Below are positions 18,121 through 28,350 of a DNA stretch of 64,000 nt, in pieces. The stretch is taken from positions 124,001-188,000 of the forward strand of contig NZ_NWUW01000003.1 in assembly GCF_002746455.1 (NCBI RefSeq), read 5' to 3'. The position numbers and the translations under genes were made by a program. The notes under the pieces were generated by a model. That model saw only the letters and a list, made by a program, of their open reading frames with translations. It ran no database searches and was not told the origin of the DNA. The stretch is from Bacillus fungorum. Lineage in GTDB: Bacteria; Bacillota; Bacilli; Bacillales; Bacillaceae_G. The first letter of the stretch is position 1. Every line of letters begins with the position of its first letter.

Positions 18121-19338
18121 ATGGATTTACAGAAAGGGAATTTATATTGGAACACAACTTTTTCTAATACACCTTCTTATCCCCGTTTGGACGAAGATAT
18201 AAAATGTGACGTACTAATAATAGGAGCAGGGAGTTCGGGTGCTCAATCAGCATACTATTTGAGTGAATCAGATTTAAATATTGTTATCGTTGATAAAAGA
18301 AAGGTAGGACATGGGAGTAACCTTACAAATACAGCACTTATTCAATATTTAGGTGATAAGATGTTTTTTGAACTTGTAAATACATTTGGAGAAGAGTATG
18401 CAGTTAAGCATATGAAGTTATGTGAACAAGCTATTCATGATATTGAATATGCTGATCAAAGTTTACCTTATTGCTCTGACTTTAAACGACGTGACAGTTT
18501 ATATTATGCAAGCTATGAAGAGGATATAAAGAAATTAGAAAAAGAACTGTATTATTTACATAAGCATGATTTTAAAGCGACTTGGCTATCAGAGGAACAA
18601 ATTGGACAGAGATATCCATTTAAAAAACGTGCAGCTATTTATACGTATAATGATGGTGAAATAAATCCTTATAAATTTACACATAATTTATTAAAACAAG
18701 CTTCTAATAAAGGGGTTCACATTTATGAAGATACGGAGATTGTTGGCAAAAAGTTAGAGAAAGAATGTGCTATCTTTTATACAAAAGGGGGCAATTCTAT
18801 TACTGCTAATAAAGTAATTGTGGCTGCAGGATATGAAGGTTTGGAATTTAAAAAGGAAAAGAACGCTACACTGATTAGTTCATATGCAATTGTTACTAAT
18901 CCTGTGGAAGATTTATCTTCTTGGTATAAACGTACTCTCATTTGGGAAACTGCGAGACCATATATTTATATGAGAACTACTGCAGATAACAGGATTATTA
19001 TAGGTGGGTTAGATGAAGATACAAACATTGCTCAAGAAAGAGACTCAAAATTAATCCATAAAAAAGAGAAATTAGTGAATGAATTTAATAAGCTCTTTCC
19101 CAATATAACAGTTGAACCTGAATTTTATTTAAGTGCTTTTTATGGTGGTACTCATGATGGTTTACCTATAATTGGAATGTATGAAGAGTTTCCAAATTGT
19201 CACTTTATCTATGCGTATGGAGATAATGGATTAGTATATAGTATGGTACTTTCTAAAATTGTTCGAGATATAATTATTAACGGTTCAAGTCCGGATTTGA
19301 ATTTATATTTACAAACTAGACCAAAACTAAATGAGTAA
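18121..19338 (+). CDS. FAD-dependent oxidoreductase (DAO family)
   Basis: A 405-residue flavoprotein with an N-terminal dinucleotide-binding motif GAGSSG (residues 35-40) followed by VDKR at the end of the second strand, and a C-terminal YGDNG segment near the flavin, as in glycine oxidase/D-amino-acid oxidase-like proteins. No C-terminal Rieske domain is present, unlike some relatives of similar N-terminus. The substrate amine cannot be inferred. The surrounding genes give no clear pathway. Confidence 0.85.
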   Translation: MDLQKGNLYWNTTFSNTPSYPRLDEDIKCDVLIIGAGSSGAQSAYYLSESDLNIVIVDKRKVGHGSNLTNTALIQYLGDKMFFELVNTFGEEYAVKHMKLCEQAIHDIEYADQSLPYCSDFKRRDSLYYASYEEDIKKLEKELYYLHKHDFKATWLSEEQIGQRYPFKKRAAIYTYNDGEINPYKFTHNLLKQASNKGVHIYEDTEIVGKKLEKECAIFYTKGGNSITANKVIVAAGYEGLEFKKEKNATLISSYAIVTNPVEDLSSWYKRTLIWETARPYIYMRTTADNRIIIGGLDEDTNIAQERDSKLIHKKEKLVNEFNKLFPNITVEPEFYLSAFYGGTHDGLPIIGMYEEFPNCHFIYAYGDNGLVYSMVLSKIVRDIIINGSSPDLNLYLQTRPKLNE

Positions 19339-19473
19339 GCTGCATGTATGCAAAATTAAGGTAGTATAAAGAAGTGATTGTTTTAACGATTTTAATTATT
19401 TTATATAGGAAGCAATTCTACAATTGTAATCTCTCCAATATATTTTGGGGGGATTTATTTTTTTATTGATTTA

Positions 19474-19524
19474 TTGAAAAATAGTCTAATTAGACTATAA
19501 TGAGTATATAGTTTAATTAGACCA
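19474..19524 (+). promoter_or_regulatory. MFS exporter promoter with two palindromic operators
   Basis: TTGAAA (19474-19479) and TATAAT (19496-19501), spaced 16 bp, form the promoter. A perfect 16-bp palindrome TAGTCTAATTAGACTA occupies 19482-19497 between the two boxes, and a second copy with three changes (TAGTTTAATTAGACCA) lies at 19509-19524 over the start site. Their centres are 27 bp apart. A dimeric repressor binding both would shut off the exporter; its identity is not shown. Confidence 0.75.
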
Positions 19525-19561
19525 TTTATTCTGTTGAATGTGAAAAAAGGAGGAAAGAGGT

Positions 19562-21085
19562 ATGGTTGCAAAAGAGAGCAACTTACGCTTAGTAATAGCT
19601 GGGTTAATGCTAGGCATTTTAATGGCTGCAATGGATAATACAATTGTTGCCACTGCAATTGGTACAATTGTCTCAGATTTGGGTGGATTGGATAAATTCG
19701 TCTGGGTTACTTCTGCTTATATGGTTGCAGTTATGGCTGGTATGCCTATTTTTGGGAAATTATCTGATATGTATGGTAGAAAGAGGTTCTATATTTTTGG
19801 TTTATTCATCTTCTTAATTGGTTCTGCATTATGTGGTACTGCGCAAAGTATTGTTCAGCTAAGTATTTATCGTGCAGTTCAAGGTATAGGTGGGGGGGCA
19901 CTTATGCCAATCGCCTTTACCATTGTATTTGATATTTTTCCTATTGAAAAAAGAGGTAAAATGACTGGATTATTAGGGGCCGTATTTGGTTCTTCAAGTG
20001 TATTAGGACCTTTATTAGGCGCGTATATAACAGAAAATATTAGTTGGCATTGGATTTTTTACGTCAATATTCCAATTGGTTTAATGTCATTAATTTTTAT
20101 TTTAAAAGCGTATAAAGAAAATAATCCACCTACTAAGCAAAATATTGATTGGTGGGGGGCGATAACGCTCGTAATAGCAGTAATTAGCTTAATGTTCGCT
20201 TTAGAATTAGGAGGAAAAGAATTCGCATGGGATTCTATACAAATCATTGGGCTATTTGTATCGTTTACTGTATTTTTTATTGGCTTTCTATTGATAGAAA
20301 GAAAAGTGAAAGATCCGATAATATCATTTCGGATGTTTAAGCGTAAGGAATTTGCAGTATCTCAAGTTATTACATTTTTCTATGGAGCAACATTTGTTAT
20401 TTTAACAGTATTTATTCCTATTTTTGTTCAGGCTGTATATGGCGGAACAGCAACTAATGCTGGATTAATTTTAACACCAATGATGTTAGGTTCTGTGGTA
20501 GGTAGTGCCATTGGTGGAATATTTCAAACGAAAATTAGTTACCGCAACTTGATGCTACTATCTGTAATATCCTTTGGGATAGGTATGTATTTATTAGGAA
20601 CGATGGATCCGCAAACAAGCCGTGTACTTTTAACGACATACATGATTATAACGGGATTTGGAGTTGGATTTTCGTTCTCTTTACTTCCCACAGTTTCTAT
20701 TCATAATATGGAACCGAGATTCCGTGGTTCAGCTACTTCAACAAACTCATTCTTTCGTTCACTAGGTATGACAATTGGAGTAACGATTTTTGGGTCCATT
20801 CAAAATAGTACCTTTACAGCTAACTTAAAGGAGGCTCTTAAGGGAATAGAACACGGTTCCAGCATGTTAAATAATCTAGGTGATCCGAGTGCAATATTTC
20901 GCTCAGATGTAAGGACTAGTATTCCTACTTTTATTCTTGAAAAAATTATAGCTGCTATGTCATCTTCAATTACTACTGTATTTCTACTAGCTTTAATTCC
21001 CATTATCATTTCGTTTATGGCGATATTATTTATGGGGAACGTTAAAGCTGGTACAAAGGATAATAAAGTGAATTTGAAGTCATAA
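19562..21085 (+). CDS. MFS multidrug exporter, DHA2 (EmrB/QacA) family
   Basis: A 507-residue transporter with about 14 membrane segments. MDNTIVATAIGTI at about residues 24-36 and the GKLSDMYGRKRFY loop (motif A) are hallmarks of drug:H+ antiporters of the DHA2 family, and the RAVQGIGGGALMPI stretch is also typical. It would export toxic compounds using the proton gradient. AAAGGAGG precedes the ATG. It has a dual-operator promoter and a PadR regulator gene lies 76 bp downstream, so drug-induced derepression is likely. Confidence 0.93.
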   Translation: MVAKESNLRLVIAGLMLGILMAAMDNTIVATAIGTIVSDLGGLDKFVWVTSAYMVAVMAGMPIFGKLSDMYGRKRFYIFGLFIFLIGSALCGTAQSIVQLSIYRAVQGIGGGALMPIAFTIVFDIFPIEKRGKMTGLLGAVFGSSSVLGPLLGAYITENISWHWIFYVNIPIGLMSLIFILKAYKENNPPTKQNIDWWGAITLVIAVISLMFALELGGKEFAWDSIQIIGLFVSFTVFFIGFLLIERKVKDPIISFRMFKRKEFAVSQVITFFYGATFVILTVFIPIFVQAVYGGTATNAGLILTPMMLGSVVGSAIGGIFQTKISYRNLMLLSVISFGIGMYLLGTMDPQTSRVLLTTYMIITGFGVGFSFSLLPTVSIHNMEPRFRGSATSTNSFFRSLGMTIGVTIFGSIQNSTFTANLKEALKGIEHGSSMLNNLGDPSAIFRSDVRTSIPTFILEKIIAAMSSSITTVFLLALIPIIISFMAILFMGNVKAGTKDNKVNLKS

Positions 21086-21124
21086 ATTTTATAAAACAAA
21101 AAGATTCTTTGCTTATTTTTAGCT

Positions 21125-21139
21125 TATACTATTGGTATA
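21125..21139. promoter_or_regulatory. Small palindrome before the PadR gene
   Basis: TATAC and GTATA arms around five bases lie 23 bp before the PadR start. It may be an operator for autoregulation. It does not resemble the operators in front of the MFS gene. Confidence 0.3.
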
Positions 21140-21161
21140 GGTTATTAAGGAGTGGAGAGTT

Positions 21162-21743
21162 ATGAATACAAAGCTTTTTATGCTGGGCCTTCTTATGGAG
21201 AAAAATAGGCATCCGTATGAAGTCCAGCAACTTTTAAAAAATAGTGAAATGAAATATTATATAAAAATTACTAAAGGCTCTTTATATTATACATTTGAGC
21301 AACTTGAAAAGAAGGGCTTTATAGAAGTTGTTGATATTATTCGTAATGAACAACGTCCTGAACGAACTATCTATGGTATTACTAAAAGTGGTAAACAAGA
21401 ATTTGAGCATTTATTATTAGAACAAATGATAAAGAAAGAGGATATGCATCGTCCTATATATGAAGCATTACTTTTTGCACAGTATGGTGATGACAGATTA
21501 ATTCTAGAACAGCTAAAAATTAAAATATCTCAATTAACCTTATACCTTACGACTCTTCAAAAAGTATATGAGGAAAAATATGGAGAAGAGAGCCTGGCTA
21601 AATTATATATACTATCTAGTGTTATTTTACATCTAAAAACTGAGCTAAAAGTCTTGAGAAATTTATATGCTAATATGAAAAATAAAAAAATAGACAGTGT
21701 AGGAAATGACGTACTTAGAGATATTGAAAATCAATGTTTGTAG
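21162..21743 (+). CDS. PadR family transcriptional regulator
   Basis: A 193-residue PadR-type regulator. The winged helix occupies about residues 5-80, with the recognisable HPYEVQQLL and KGSLYYTFEQLEKKG helices and the ERTIYGITKSGKQEF wing; a helical C-terminal domain follows for dimerisation. Members often repress neighbouring exporter genes and respond to small aromatic or drug-like ligands. The neighbouring MFS exporter is the obvious target. AAGGAG precedes the ATG. Confidence 0.9.
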   Translation: MNTKLFMLGLLMEKNRHPYEVQQLLKNSEMKYYIKITKGSLYYTFEQLEKKGFIEVVDIIRNEQRPERTIYGITKSGKQEFEHLLLEQMIKKEDMHRPIYEALLFAQYGDDRLILEQLKIKISQLTLYLTTLQKVYEEKYGEESLAKLYILSSVILHLKTELKVLRNLYANMKNKKIDSVGNDVLRDIENQCL

Positions 21744-21937
21744 GTATAAGTATTATACTGTAAAGAAAGGTATAATACTTGCAATTAGTTGGACTATGAG
21801 TGGATTATATGCAATCGCTAAATTAGGTGAAAAGTTCACATCAGATTTTTTAATTTACCAGATAGATATTCAATAACTATGGAAAAGTTTATTTATATAA
21901 GGAAACGATTATGGTATCGAAATTAGAAGGGATGACT

Positions 21938-23368
21938 ATGCAAAATAAAATTATTGTTATGTTTCAAAAAGATTTTCGCTTATATGATAACCCAGCTCTA
22001 TTTGAAGCTTCTCAATCGGGCGAAGTTCTTCCAGTTTATATACAAGATGAAGCTTTTTCAATGGGAGAGGCGTCCAAGTGGTGGTTACATCACGCGATAT
22101 TAGATATCCAAAAGCAACTTGAAGCATTGGGTTCCACGTTAATTATTCGCAAAGGAAATACACAAGAAGAAATACTTTCTCTCATAGAACAATTAGGTAT
22201 AACGGGTGTATATTGGAATATTTGTTACGATCCGGGCAGATTAAAAGATAATCAAAAAATGAAAACGATATTGGAAGATAAAAATATTATCTGTAAGGAA
22301 TTTAATTCACATTTATTATTAGAACCGTGGATTATTAAAAAGAAAGATAACACTGAATATAAGGTTTTTACGCCTTTTTACAATGCTTTTCAAAAGCAGG
22401 TAATACCTAAACCTACTAGTAAAGTGCAGAGTATAAAGGGAGTAAACTCTCTACCAGTAAGCCTACCTGTTTCAGAACTACGATTGCTGCCGACTATACC
22501 GTGGACATCTCATATGGAATCAATATGGGAGCCTACAGAAGAAGGGGCATACAAAACATTTAAGAAATTTTTCTCTAGCAAATTAGCTTTTTATAGCGAA
22601 GGAAGAGATTTCCCAAACCAAAATGTTCATTCGATGTTGGCGCCTTATCTTTCATTTGGTCAAATATCAGTAAAGCTGATGTATCATTACTTAATCAATA
22701 AAGGTATTGAAAGGAAATGTAGTTTTTTTGAAAAACAAGTGAATAGCTTTATACGTCAATTAATTTGGCGAGAGTTTTCTTACTATTTGCTATATCATTA
22801 TCCGTTTACAGTATATAAACCTCTTAATAAGAGCTTTGAAAATTTTCCATGGGATAATAAAGAGGAGTTATTAAGAGTATGGCAGAAGGGTGAAACTGGT
22901 TATCCGTTTATTGATGCGGGAATGAGGGAACTATGGCATACAGGTTTTATGCATAATCGGACAAGGATGGCTGTAGCCTCTTTTCTTGTAAAGCATTTAT
23001 TAATTCCGTGGCAAGAAGGAGCAAAATGGTTTATGGATACACTACTAGATGCTGATATTGCAAATAATACAATGGGGTGGCAATGGGTTGCTGGAAGTGG
23101 AGCAGATGCATCACCGTACTTTCGTATTTTTAACCCCATCACACAAGGGGAAAAGTTTGATAAAAATGGAGAGTATATAAGAAATTGGGTGCCAGAATTA
23201 AGAGATATACCAAACAAATATATACATAAACCTTGGGAAGCACCTGAGCATGTTTTACAAAAGGCCAATATAAAGCTTGGTAATACATATCCTTTTCCGA
23301 TTGTTGATCATAAAGCAGCACGAGAGAGAGCACTTTGCGCATATAAAAGTATGAAAGAATTCGTATAA
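21938..23368 (+). CDS. phr: Deoxyribodipyrimidine photolyase (class I)
   Basis: A photolyase of about 476 residues that repairs UV-made cyclobutane pyrimidine dimers using blue light. The N-terminal antenna-binding domain begins QKDFRLYDNPAL. The FAD domain carries FIRQLIWREFSYYLL, then the signature LWHTGFMHNRTRM and the WQWVAGSGADASPYFRIFNP segment that includes electron-transfer tryptophans. The start is either ATG 21911 or ATG 21938; the latter has AGAAGGG close by and removes a non-conserved extension. Confidence 0.93.
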   Translation: MQNKIIVMFQKDFRLYDNPALFEASQSGEVLPVYIQDEAFSMGEASKWWLHHAILDIQKQLEALGSTLIIRKGNTQEEILSLIEQLGITGVYWNICYDPGRLKDNQKMKTILEDKNIICKEFNSHLLLEPWIIKKKDNTEYKVFTPFYNAFQKQVIPKPTSKVQSIKGVNSLPVSLPVSELRLLPTIPWTSHMESIWEPTEEGAYKTFKKFFSSKLAFYSEGRDFPNQNVHSMLAPYLSFGQISVKLMYHYLINKGIERKCSFFEKQVNSFIRQLIWREFSYYLLYHYPFTVYKPLNKSFENFPWDNKEELLRVWQKGETGYPFIDAGMRELWHTGFMHNRTRMAVASFLVKHLLIPWQEGAKWFMDTLLDADIANNTMGWQWVAGSGADASPYFRIFNPITQGEKFDKNGEYIRNWVPELRDIPNKYIHKPWEAPEHVLQKANIKLGNTYPFPIVDHKAARERALCAYKSMKEFV

Positions 23369-23479
23369 AATAGATTAAACAATATGTATTTGAAATTTAA
23401 ATATTAGAATTTTATCCATTAAAAGGACATACTAATCATATAGAGTTTCTATAATCTTCTAGTAAAAAGGAGAATGTTT

Positions 23480-23935
23480 ATGAAAAAATCTAGTGTTATA
23501 GTATTCTTACTAACATATGGTTTGTTTTATGTTTCTAGTATTTTATTCCCTATTGATCGTATTTGGTATGATGCGTTAGAAAAGCCGTCTTGGACACCTT
23601 CTGGTATGACGATTGGAATTATATGGGCTGTATTATATGGACTTATTGCATTATCAGTTGCAATTGTTTACAACAACTATGGATTTAAGCCAAAAACATT
23701 TTGGTTTGTATTCCTTTTAAATTATATGTGCAATCAAGCGTTCAGCTACTTTCAATTCAGCCAAAAAAATTTGTTTTTAGCAACAGTAGATTGTTTACTA
23801 GTCGCTATTACTACGTTACTTCTCATAGCGTTTTCTTCCAATTTATCTAAAGTATCGACATGGTTGTTAATTCCATATTTTTTATGGTCTGTATTTGCTA
23901 CATACTTATCCTGGATAATTTATTCTATTAATTAA
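23480..23935 (+). CDS. tspO: TspO/MBR family protein
   Basis: A 151-residue protein with five hydrophobic segments and the KPSWTP motif (about residues 34-39) with a following IWAVLYG stretch, characteristic of tryptophan-rich sensory proteins. They bind porphyrins and are linked to light or oxidative stress. It directly follows the photolyase gene, in keeping with a shared light theme. ATG 23480 is chosen over the one two codons upstream because AAAGGAG is better spaced. Confidence 0.88.
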   Translation: MKKSSVIVFLLTYGLFYVSSILFPIDRIWYDALEKPSWTPSGMTIGIIWAVLYGLIALSVAIVYNNYGFKPKTFWFVFLLNYMCNQAFSYFQFSQKNLFLATVDCLLVAITTLLLIAFSSNLSKVSTWLLIPYFLWSVFATYLSWIIYSIN

Positions 23936-23947
23936 AGGTGTAAATGA

Positions 23948-23981
23948 AAACTTGAGCATAATAAAAATGCTCAAGTTTTTA
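23948..23981 (+). terminator. Terminator after tspO
   Basis: AAACTTGAGCAT pairs with ATGCTCAAGTTT across a short A-rich loop, followed by TT. The following 23982-24290 has no recognisable gene. Confidence 0.85.
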
Positions 23982-24272
23982 TGTGTATTAGTCGACATAT
24001 TGAAATACAGTTAATAATTAAAGAAGGACAAAAAATTAATTTTAATTCAGTTTCAGAAAAAGTGATGAAAGTTAGAAAAGCGAACCTGTTAACATATAGA
24101 GGGAAAAGATATAAGTATTGTTGATATGATATTTGATAGAACTTTATTATATTAATAAAATAATTTAATAGTGCTTAAAAAGTTAGCTCTGATATAAGGA
24201 GCATAATAGTAGCAGGAACACATATTATATAAAGATAAACGAAGTGTAATATAATCTGGCGTATCAATATAA

Positions 24273-25010
<738 letters not shown>

Positions 25011-25183
25011 AAAAGGACAGATTTCTTTTAAGAAGAATGATAATGAAAAAATATAGATTAGAACTTTATTTTTATAATCCAAGTGACGTAATTAATTCAT
25101 AAGAAAGGAATGGTTATATTATATACAGACTCGTCTAAAAAGGTTACAAATAAAAGAGCAGCATATAAGTACTTGAACTGTAC

Positions 25184-25229
25184 CCCGAATCATGGACACT
25201 TAAAAAAGCCCCATGATTTGGGGGTTTTG
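25184..25229. terminator. Bidirectional hairpin between spore-surface genes
   Basis: CCCCGAATCATGG pairs with CCATGATTTGGGG and is followed by TTTTG on the plus strand. On the minus strand a smaller CCCC/GGGG hairpin is followed by TTTTTT. It lies between two convergent spore-surface genes. Confidence 0.7.
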
Positions 25230-25277
25230 TGTATTTATCTTTCTACAAGTATGAAGTATGTGAGCGAAATAATTGTT

Positions 25278-25837
25278 TCAAGGGGATGGGAATCTAGCCG
25301 CTTCAAAATGAGTGCCAGTGTTCGCAACATATACACCAGTTATACTACAGACTGAACGGTTACAGCATCGCCTGCTTGTAATTGAAGAATGGTAGAAATA
25401 GTTGTAAAGTTCAAAACACTCGTACTCCCATCCATAAAATTTAGAGTAGTAGCAGCTATATTACCATTTACAAGTATATTTACTGTAGTTGTATAGATTG
25501 ATACAAAACCCGGTGAAAAAGTTACAGAGCCAATAATGAGATATACTCCATCTTGTTTAGGTGTGAAGGTTGATATTCCATCGTATTCACCATTTAAATC
25601 AAATTCTACGACATCAAATGTAAGTATGATTGGAGTAATAGTATCTTCAGGCTGACCAGTACCAACTGTTTTAGTAGCTCTAAATGCTGATTGAATTTCA
25701 GTAGGTCCAGTGTCACCAGTAGGTCCCGTAGGTATTGTAAATGTTGGAGTAGGTGGTAGTGTAGGGCCAATCGAAGATGGATTTAATGCAGATCCATGTA
25801 GAATTTCATGGGAGTTAAATATATTTTCTTTTGACAT
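25278..25837 (-). pseudogene. Exosporium-leader jelly-roll protein, frameshifted near the C-terminus
   Basis: The minus-strand frame from 25837 has an exosporium leader (NPSSIGPTLPP, about residues 19-29), a very short collagen-like part (GPTGDTGPT) and a C1q/TNF-like jelly roll. It stops at 25340 after TVQSVV. A one-base deletion near 25345 explains this: the next frame continues ITGVYVANTGTHFEAARFPSP to a TGA at 25278, the normal family ending. As it stands, the last strand of the trimer domain is lost. GGAGGTGAAAT precedes the ATG. Confidence 0.85.
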
Positions 25838-25975
25838 ATTTCACCTCCAGTATATTAACTCTTTATTAATAAATGCCAAAGAGGGATGGAATATGAAAAT
25901 AAAAGATTAATAAAGCATGTCCAACTGATGCTAAAAAGAATATCTAATAAAAGTTTTATTTGAATAGCAAATCAA

Positions 25976-26001
25976 AAGAGCATACATATAAGCATGCTCT
26001 T
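25976..26001. terminator. Hairpin after a spore-protein remnant
   Basis: AAGAGCAT and ATGCTCTT form a stem of at least 8 bp, flanked by an A-run on the right that is a T-run on the minus strand. It probably ended the minus-strand gene whose remnant is at 26068-26217. Confidence 0.65.
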
Positions 26002-26067
26002 AAAAAGATAAGAATGTTATGAGTAGAGGATTTCCTTACAATACTTAGTTTTAAAGGAATATTTGTA

Positions 26068-26217
26068 CTAGTTTAATTTGATGATAGTTAATTCTAAAGC
26101 ATTTATTCCATTATCGCATGTAAGAATATCTTGATTGCTAAAAAAGCTATTATTTATAAGTTGAAGTGTTGAATTAGCAGCTAGAAAAATGATTAAATTA
26201 GGCGTTAAAGGTAATTT
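26068..26217 (-). pseudogene. C-terminal remnant of a jelly-roll exosporium protein
   Basis: The minus strand encodes about 49 residues ending at a TAG (26068-26070). FLAANSTLQLINN and CDNGINALELTIIKLN correspond to FIPANATVQLRNV and SINLIKLS at the end of the intact protein at 33110-33655. The leader and most of the domain are missing and there is no start codon. Confidence 0.7.
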
Positions 26218-26337
26218 AATAAGCTTAGCTGGTCAACTTGCTTGGTATCTAGGTACATGTATATATGAAGAAGGCTGAACTGGAAAAACATAGGTCCGGA
26301 AAACTGAGTAATAAAAAAACAACCTCTTATTTTCAGT

Positions 26338-26366
26338 GCCCTCTATTTTCTAGAGGGTGTTTTTTT
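26338..26366 (+). terminator. Hairpin with T-run
   Basis: GCCCTCTA and TAGAGGGT form an 8-bp stem followed by GTTTTTTTT. No plus-strand gene was found upstream. It overlaps the end of the small minus-strand gene, whose stop codon is in the stem. Confidence 0.7.
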
Positions 26367-26540
26367 TGAAGAAAATAACCACATCATAATTTCATAAAAA
26401 CCTACTAGAAATAGTGTTTTTATAAGGTTTGCAAACCAATTAAATTGATTATGATTTGCATAGTTAAAAGCCAGCAATAGAATATACAGTAGGACTATAA
26501 AAATTAACGGTCTCTTATATTTGAAACTCAAATTATTCAC
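26343..26540 (-). CDS. Small two-segment membrane protein
   Basis: A 65-residue hypothetical protein with hydrophobic segments at about residues 12-27 and 39-57 and a basic tail. The GTG start overlaps an AAGGGG ribosome binding site, so a TTG three codons downstream may be the true start. The family is not recognised. Confidence 0.45.
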   Translation of the reverse strand: MNNLSFKYKRPLIFIVLLYILLLAFNYANHNQFNWFANLIKTLFLVGFYEIMMWLFSSKKTPSRK

Positions 26541-27066
26541 CCCTTAAATACTTACTTAGGAAAGTTACCTTAATACTATGTTAACTCAAAGCGCAATCAC
26601 TTTCGAATGTTTTCTATATTTATCCATATTTACAACATCTCCCCTTTTTTAATAACGCGTTCTCATAATAAATTCTCTTTGGAAAAAATATCGAAATTTG
26701 TCGTCAGAAAGCTACCTATATATGAGAGGCCGAAATCAGCTCTTATAGATGAGTGATTGAGTGAACGTATAGTGTTGCTCTTCCTTATCTGCAAGAGGAT
26801 TTTATTAAAGGTGAAAGTAAGAGGTTACGGGCCTTACTTTGTATGTATTTCTTGATTGCAATCGTAATTAGAATAGTTTTCAATACTTCATTAATTTAAA
26901 TGGTCTAAACGGAGGAGAGCTTCTGTTCTCCTTTAAGCTTATACCTACCTTTAGGGGGTCAATTTAAAGGGGGACGGAAAAATGTCCCGATATAAAATTA
27001 CTGGGAGAACTTTTGCTTCTCTCCTATTTAGAGAATCTTGCTAGGGAACTAACTTTTGTATAATAA
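26541..27066. other. Gene-free stretch with small hairpins
   Basis: No supported gene. Small inverted repeats such as GGAGA/TCTCC around 26933-26950 and GGGACGG/CCG near 26972-26990 occur. The stretch looks like mixed IS and intergenic debris. Confidence 0.35.
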
Positions 27067-27177
27067 AAGCGTAAATTTTCAGGTCATGATTTAGCTATTA
27101 TTTGTGTCTGGGTTAGTCAACGTGTTGCGAGTGATTCATTAGTTCGACTGTGTAGTCAACTTCATGCTGTTACAGGG
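27067..27177 (+). pseudogene. IS231 transposase fragment
   Basis: The plus strand encodes [18 protein letters not shown] followed by [19 protein letters not shown], a textbook N-terminal segment of an IS231-type transposase. Similarity stops abruptly on both sides. It is a different lineage from the fragment at 7289-7632. Confidence 0.85.
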
Positions 27178-27441
27178 TGGATTTGTTTTTGGCAACTTGA
27201 TAAACAGGTGCGGTGATCCCGAATATGGAATTTACTAGGCCAATTTTTAAACATGACAAAATGATTTTCTAAGAAGTTTAAATAGTGAATATCATATACA
27301 CGTTAAGTTAGCATAAAGTCTTGTTATTGGAATTCAATTTATTTAGGAGACTATTAAAAGCTCTCTAGTTAAGCAATTTGAAAGGCTTTTGTGTATACAT
27401 AACCAAGTGTTATGGGAGTTGCGTAATAGTAAAAGAAATCA

Positions 27442-28350
27442 CTAGCTGGATAGCGTAAAAATAGCCAATCCATTAGGGGAATTTAAATTTGCCCCATTAA
27501 ATTCCCCTGCATGTATAGGAATTATAGGATTAGAAATATCATAAATTGTTACATTGTTACCGAAAGCATTTGCTACGTAAAGAGTAGTACCTGTAATAGC
27601 TAATACAACGGGACCATTTAAATTCCCTTCATTAAACTCTCTTATACGTATAGGATCCATAGGATTGGAAATATTATAAATTTCTATAGTATTATCGCCA
27701 GCATTTGCTACATAAAGAATATTCCCTGTAGTAGCCAATCCCGCGGGAATATTTAAATTTCCTGCATTAAATTCCCCTACATGTACAGGGGACATAGGGT
27801 TGGAGATATTATAAATTGCTACAGTGTTATCACCAGTATTTCCTACATATAAAGTGGTATTTGTAATAGCCATCCCGGAAGGAACATTTAAATTTGTCCC
27901 ATTAAGCTCTCCTATACGTACAGGGGATATAGGATTAGAAATATTATAAATTTCTACCGTGCTATCACCACCATTTGCTACATAAAGAAAGTTACCTGTA
28001 ATAGCCAATTGATCAGGGAAATTTAAATTTCCTGCATTAAATTCCCCCACATGCACAGGTGCTGTAGGATTAATAATATTATAAATTTCTATCATGTTTT
28101 TATCTTGATTTGCTACATAAAGAATAGTACCTATAATAGCCAATCCGGAAGGGAAACTTAAAATTCCCGCATTAAATTTCCCTACATGTACAGGAGTTGT
28201 AGGATTGATAATATTATAAATTTCTACCGTATTATTAAGAGCACTTGATACATAAAGAAATCTATCTCTCACAATAGGTGGCAAAGCAACTGGGAAAGCA
28301 GGAAAAAGTCTACGACAGTTTTTCTTCTGTTTTGGAAAATATGAGTTCAA
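27442..28350 (-). CDS. Beta-propeller repeat protein (LVIVD/YVTN-like)
   Basis: A 302-residue protein built of six repeats of about 45 residues, each with a pattern such as LYVAN...NTVEIYNI.NP..PVHVGEFN. The N-terminus is short and basic (KQKKNCRRLFP) with no signal peptide. The last repeat ends after one strand (LAIFTLSS), which could pair with the first FLYV strand to close a six-bladed propeller. It lies among spore-surface genes, so a coat or exosporium location is plausible. The TTG start has AAAGGCG about 10 bp before it. Confidence 0.8.
   Translation of the reverse strand: MNSYFPKQKKNCRRLFPAFPVALPPIVRDRFLYVSSALNNTVEIYNIINPTTPVHVGKFNAGILSFPSGLAIIGTILYVANQDKNMIEIYNIINPTAPVHVGEFNAGNLNFPDQLAITGNFLYVANGGDSTVEIYNISNPISPVRIGELNGTNLNVPSGMAITNTTLYVGNTGDNTVAIYNISNPMSPVHVGEFNAGNLNIPAGLATTGNILYVANAGDNTIEIYNISNPMDPIRIREFNEGNLNGPVVLAITGTTLYVANAFGNNVTIYDISNPIIPIHAGEFNGANLNSPNGLAIFTLSS

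Noticed and set aside
25110-25355. 81-codon plus-strand frame
   Set aside because: It crosses a terminator hairpin and lies antisense to the frameshifted end of the exosporium protein.
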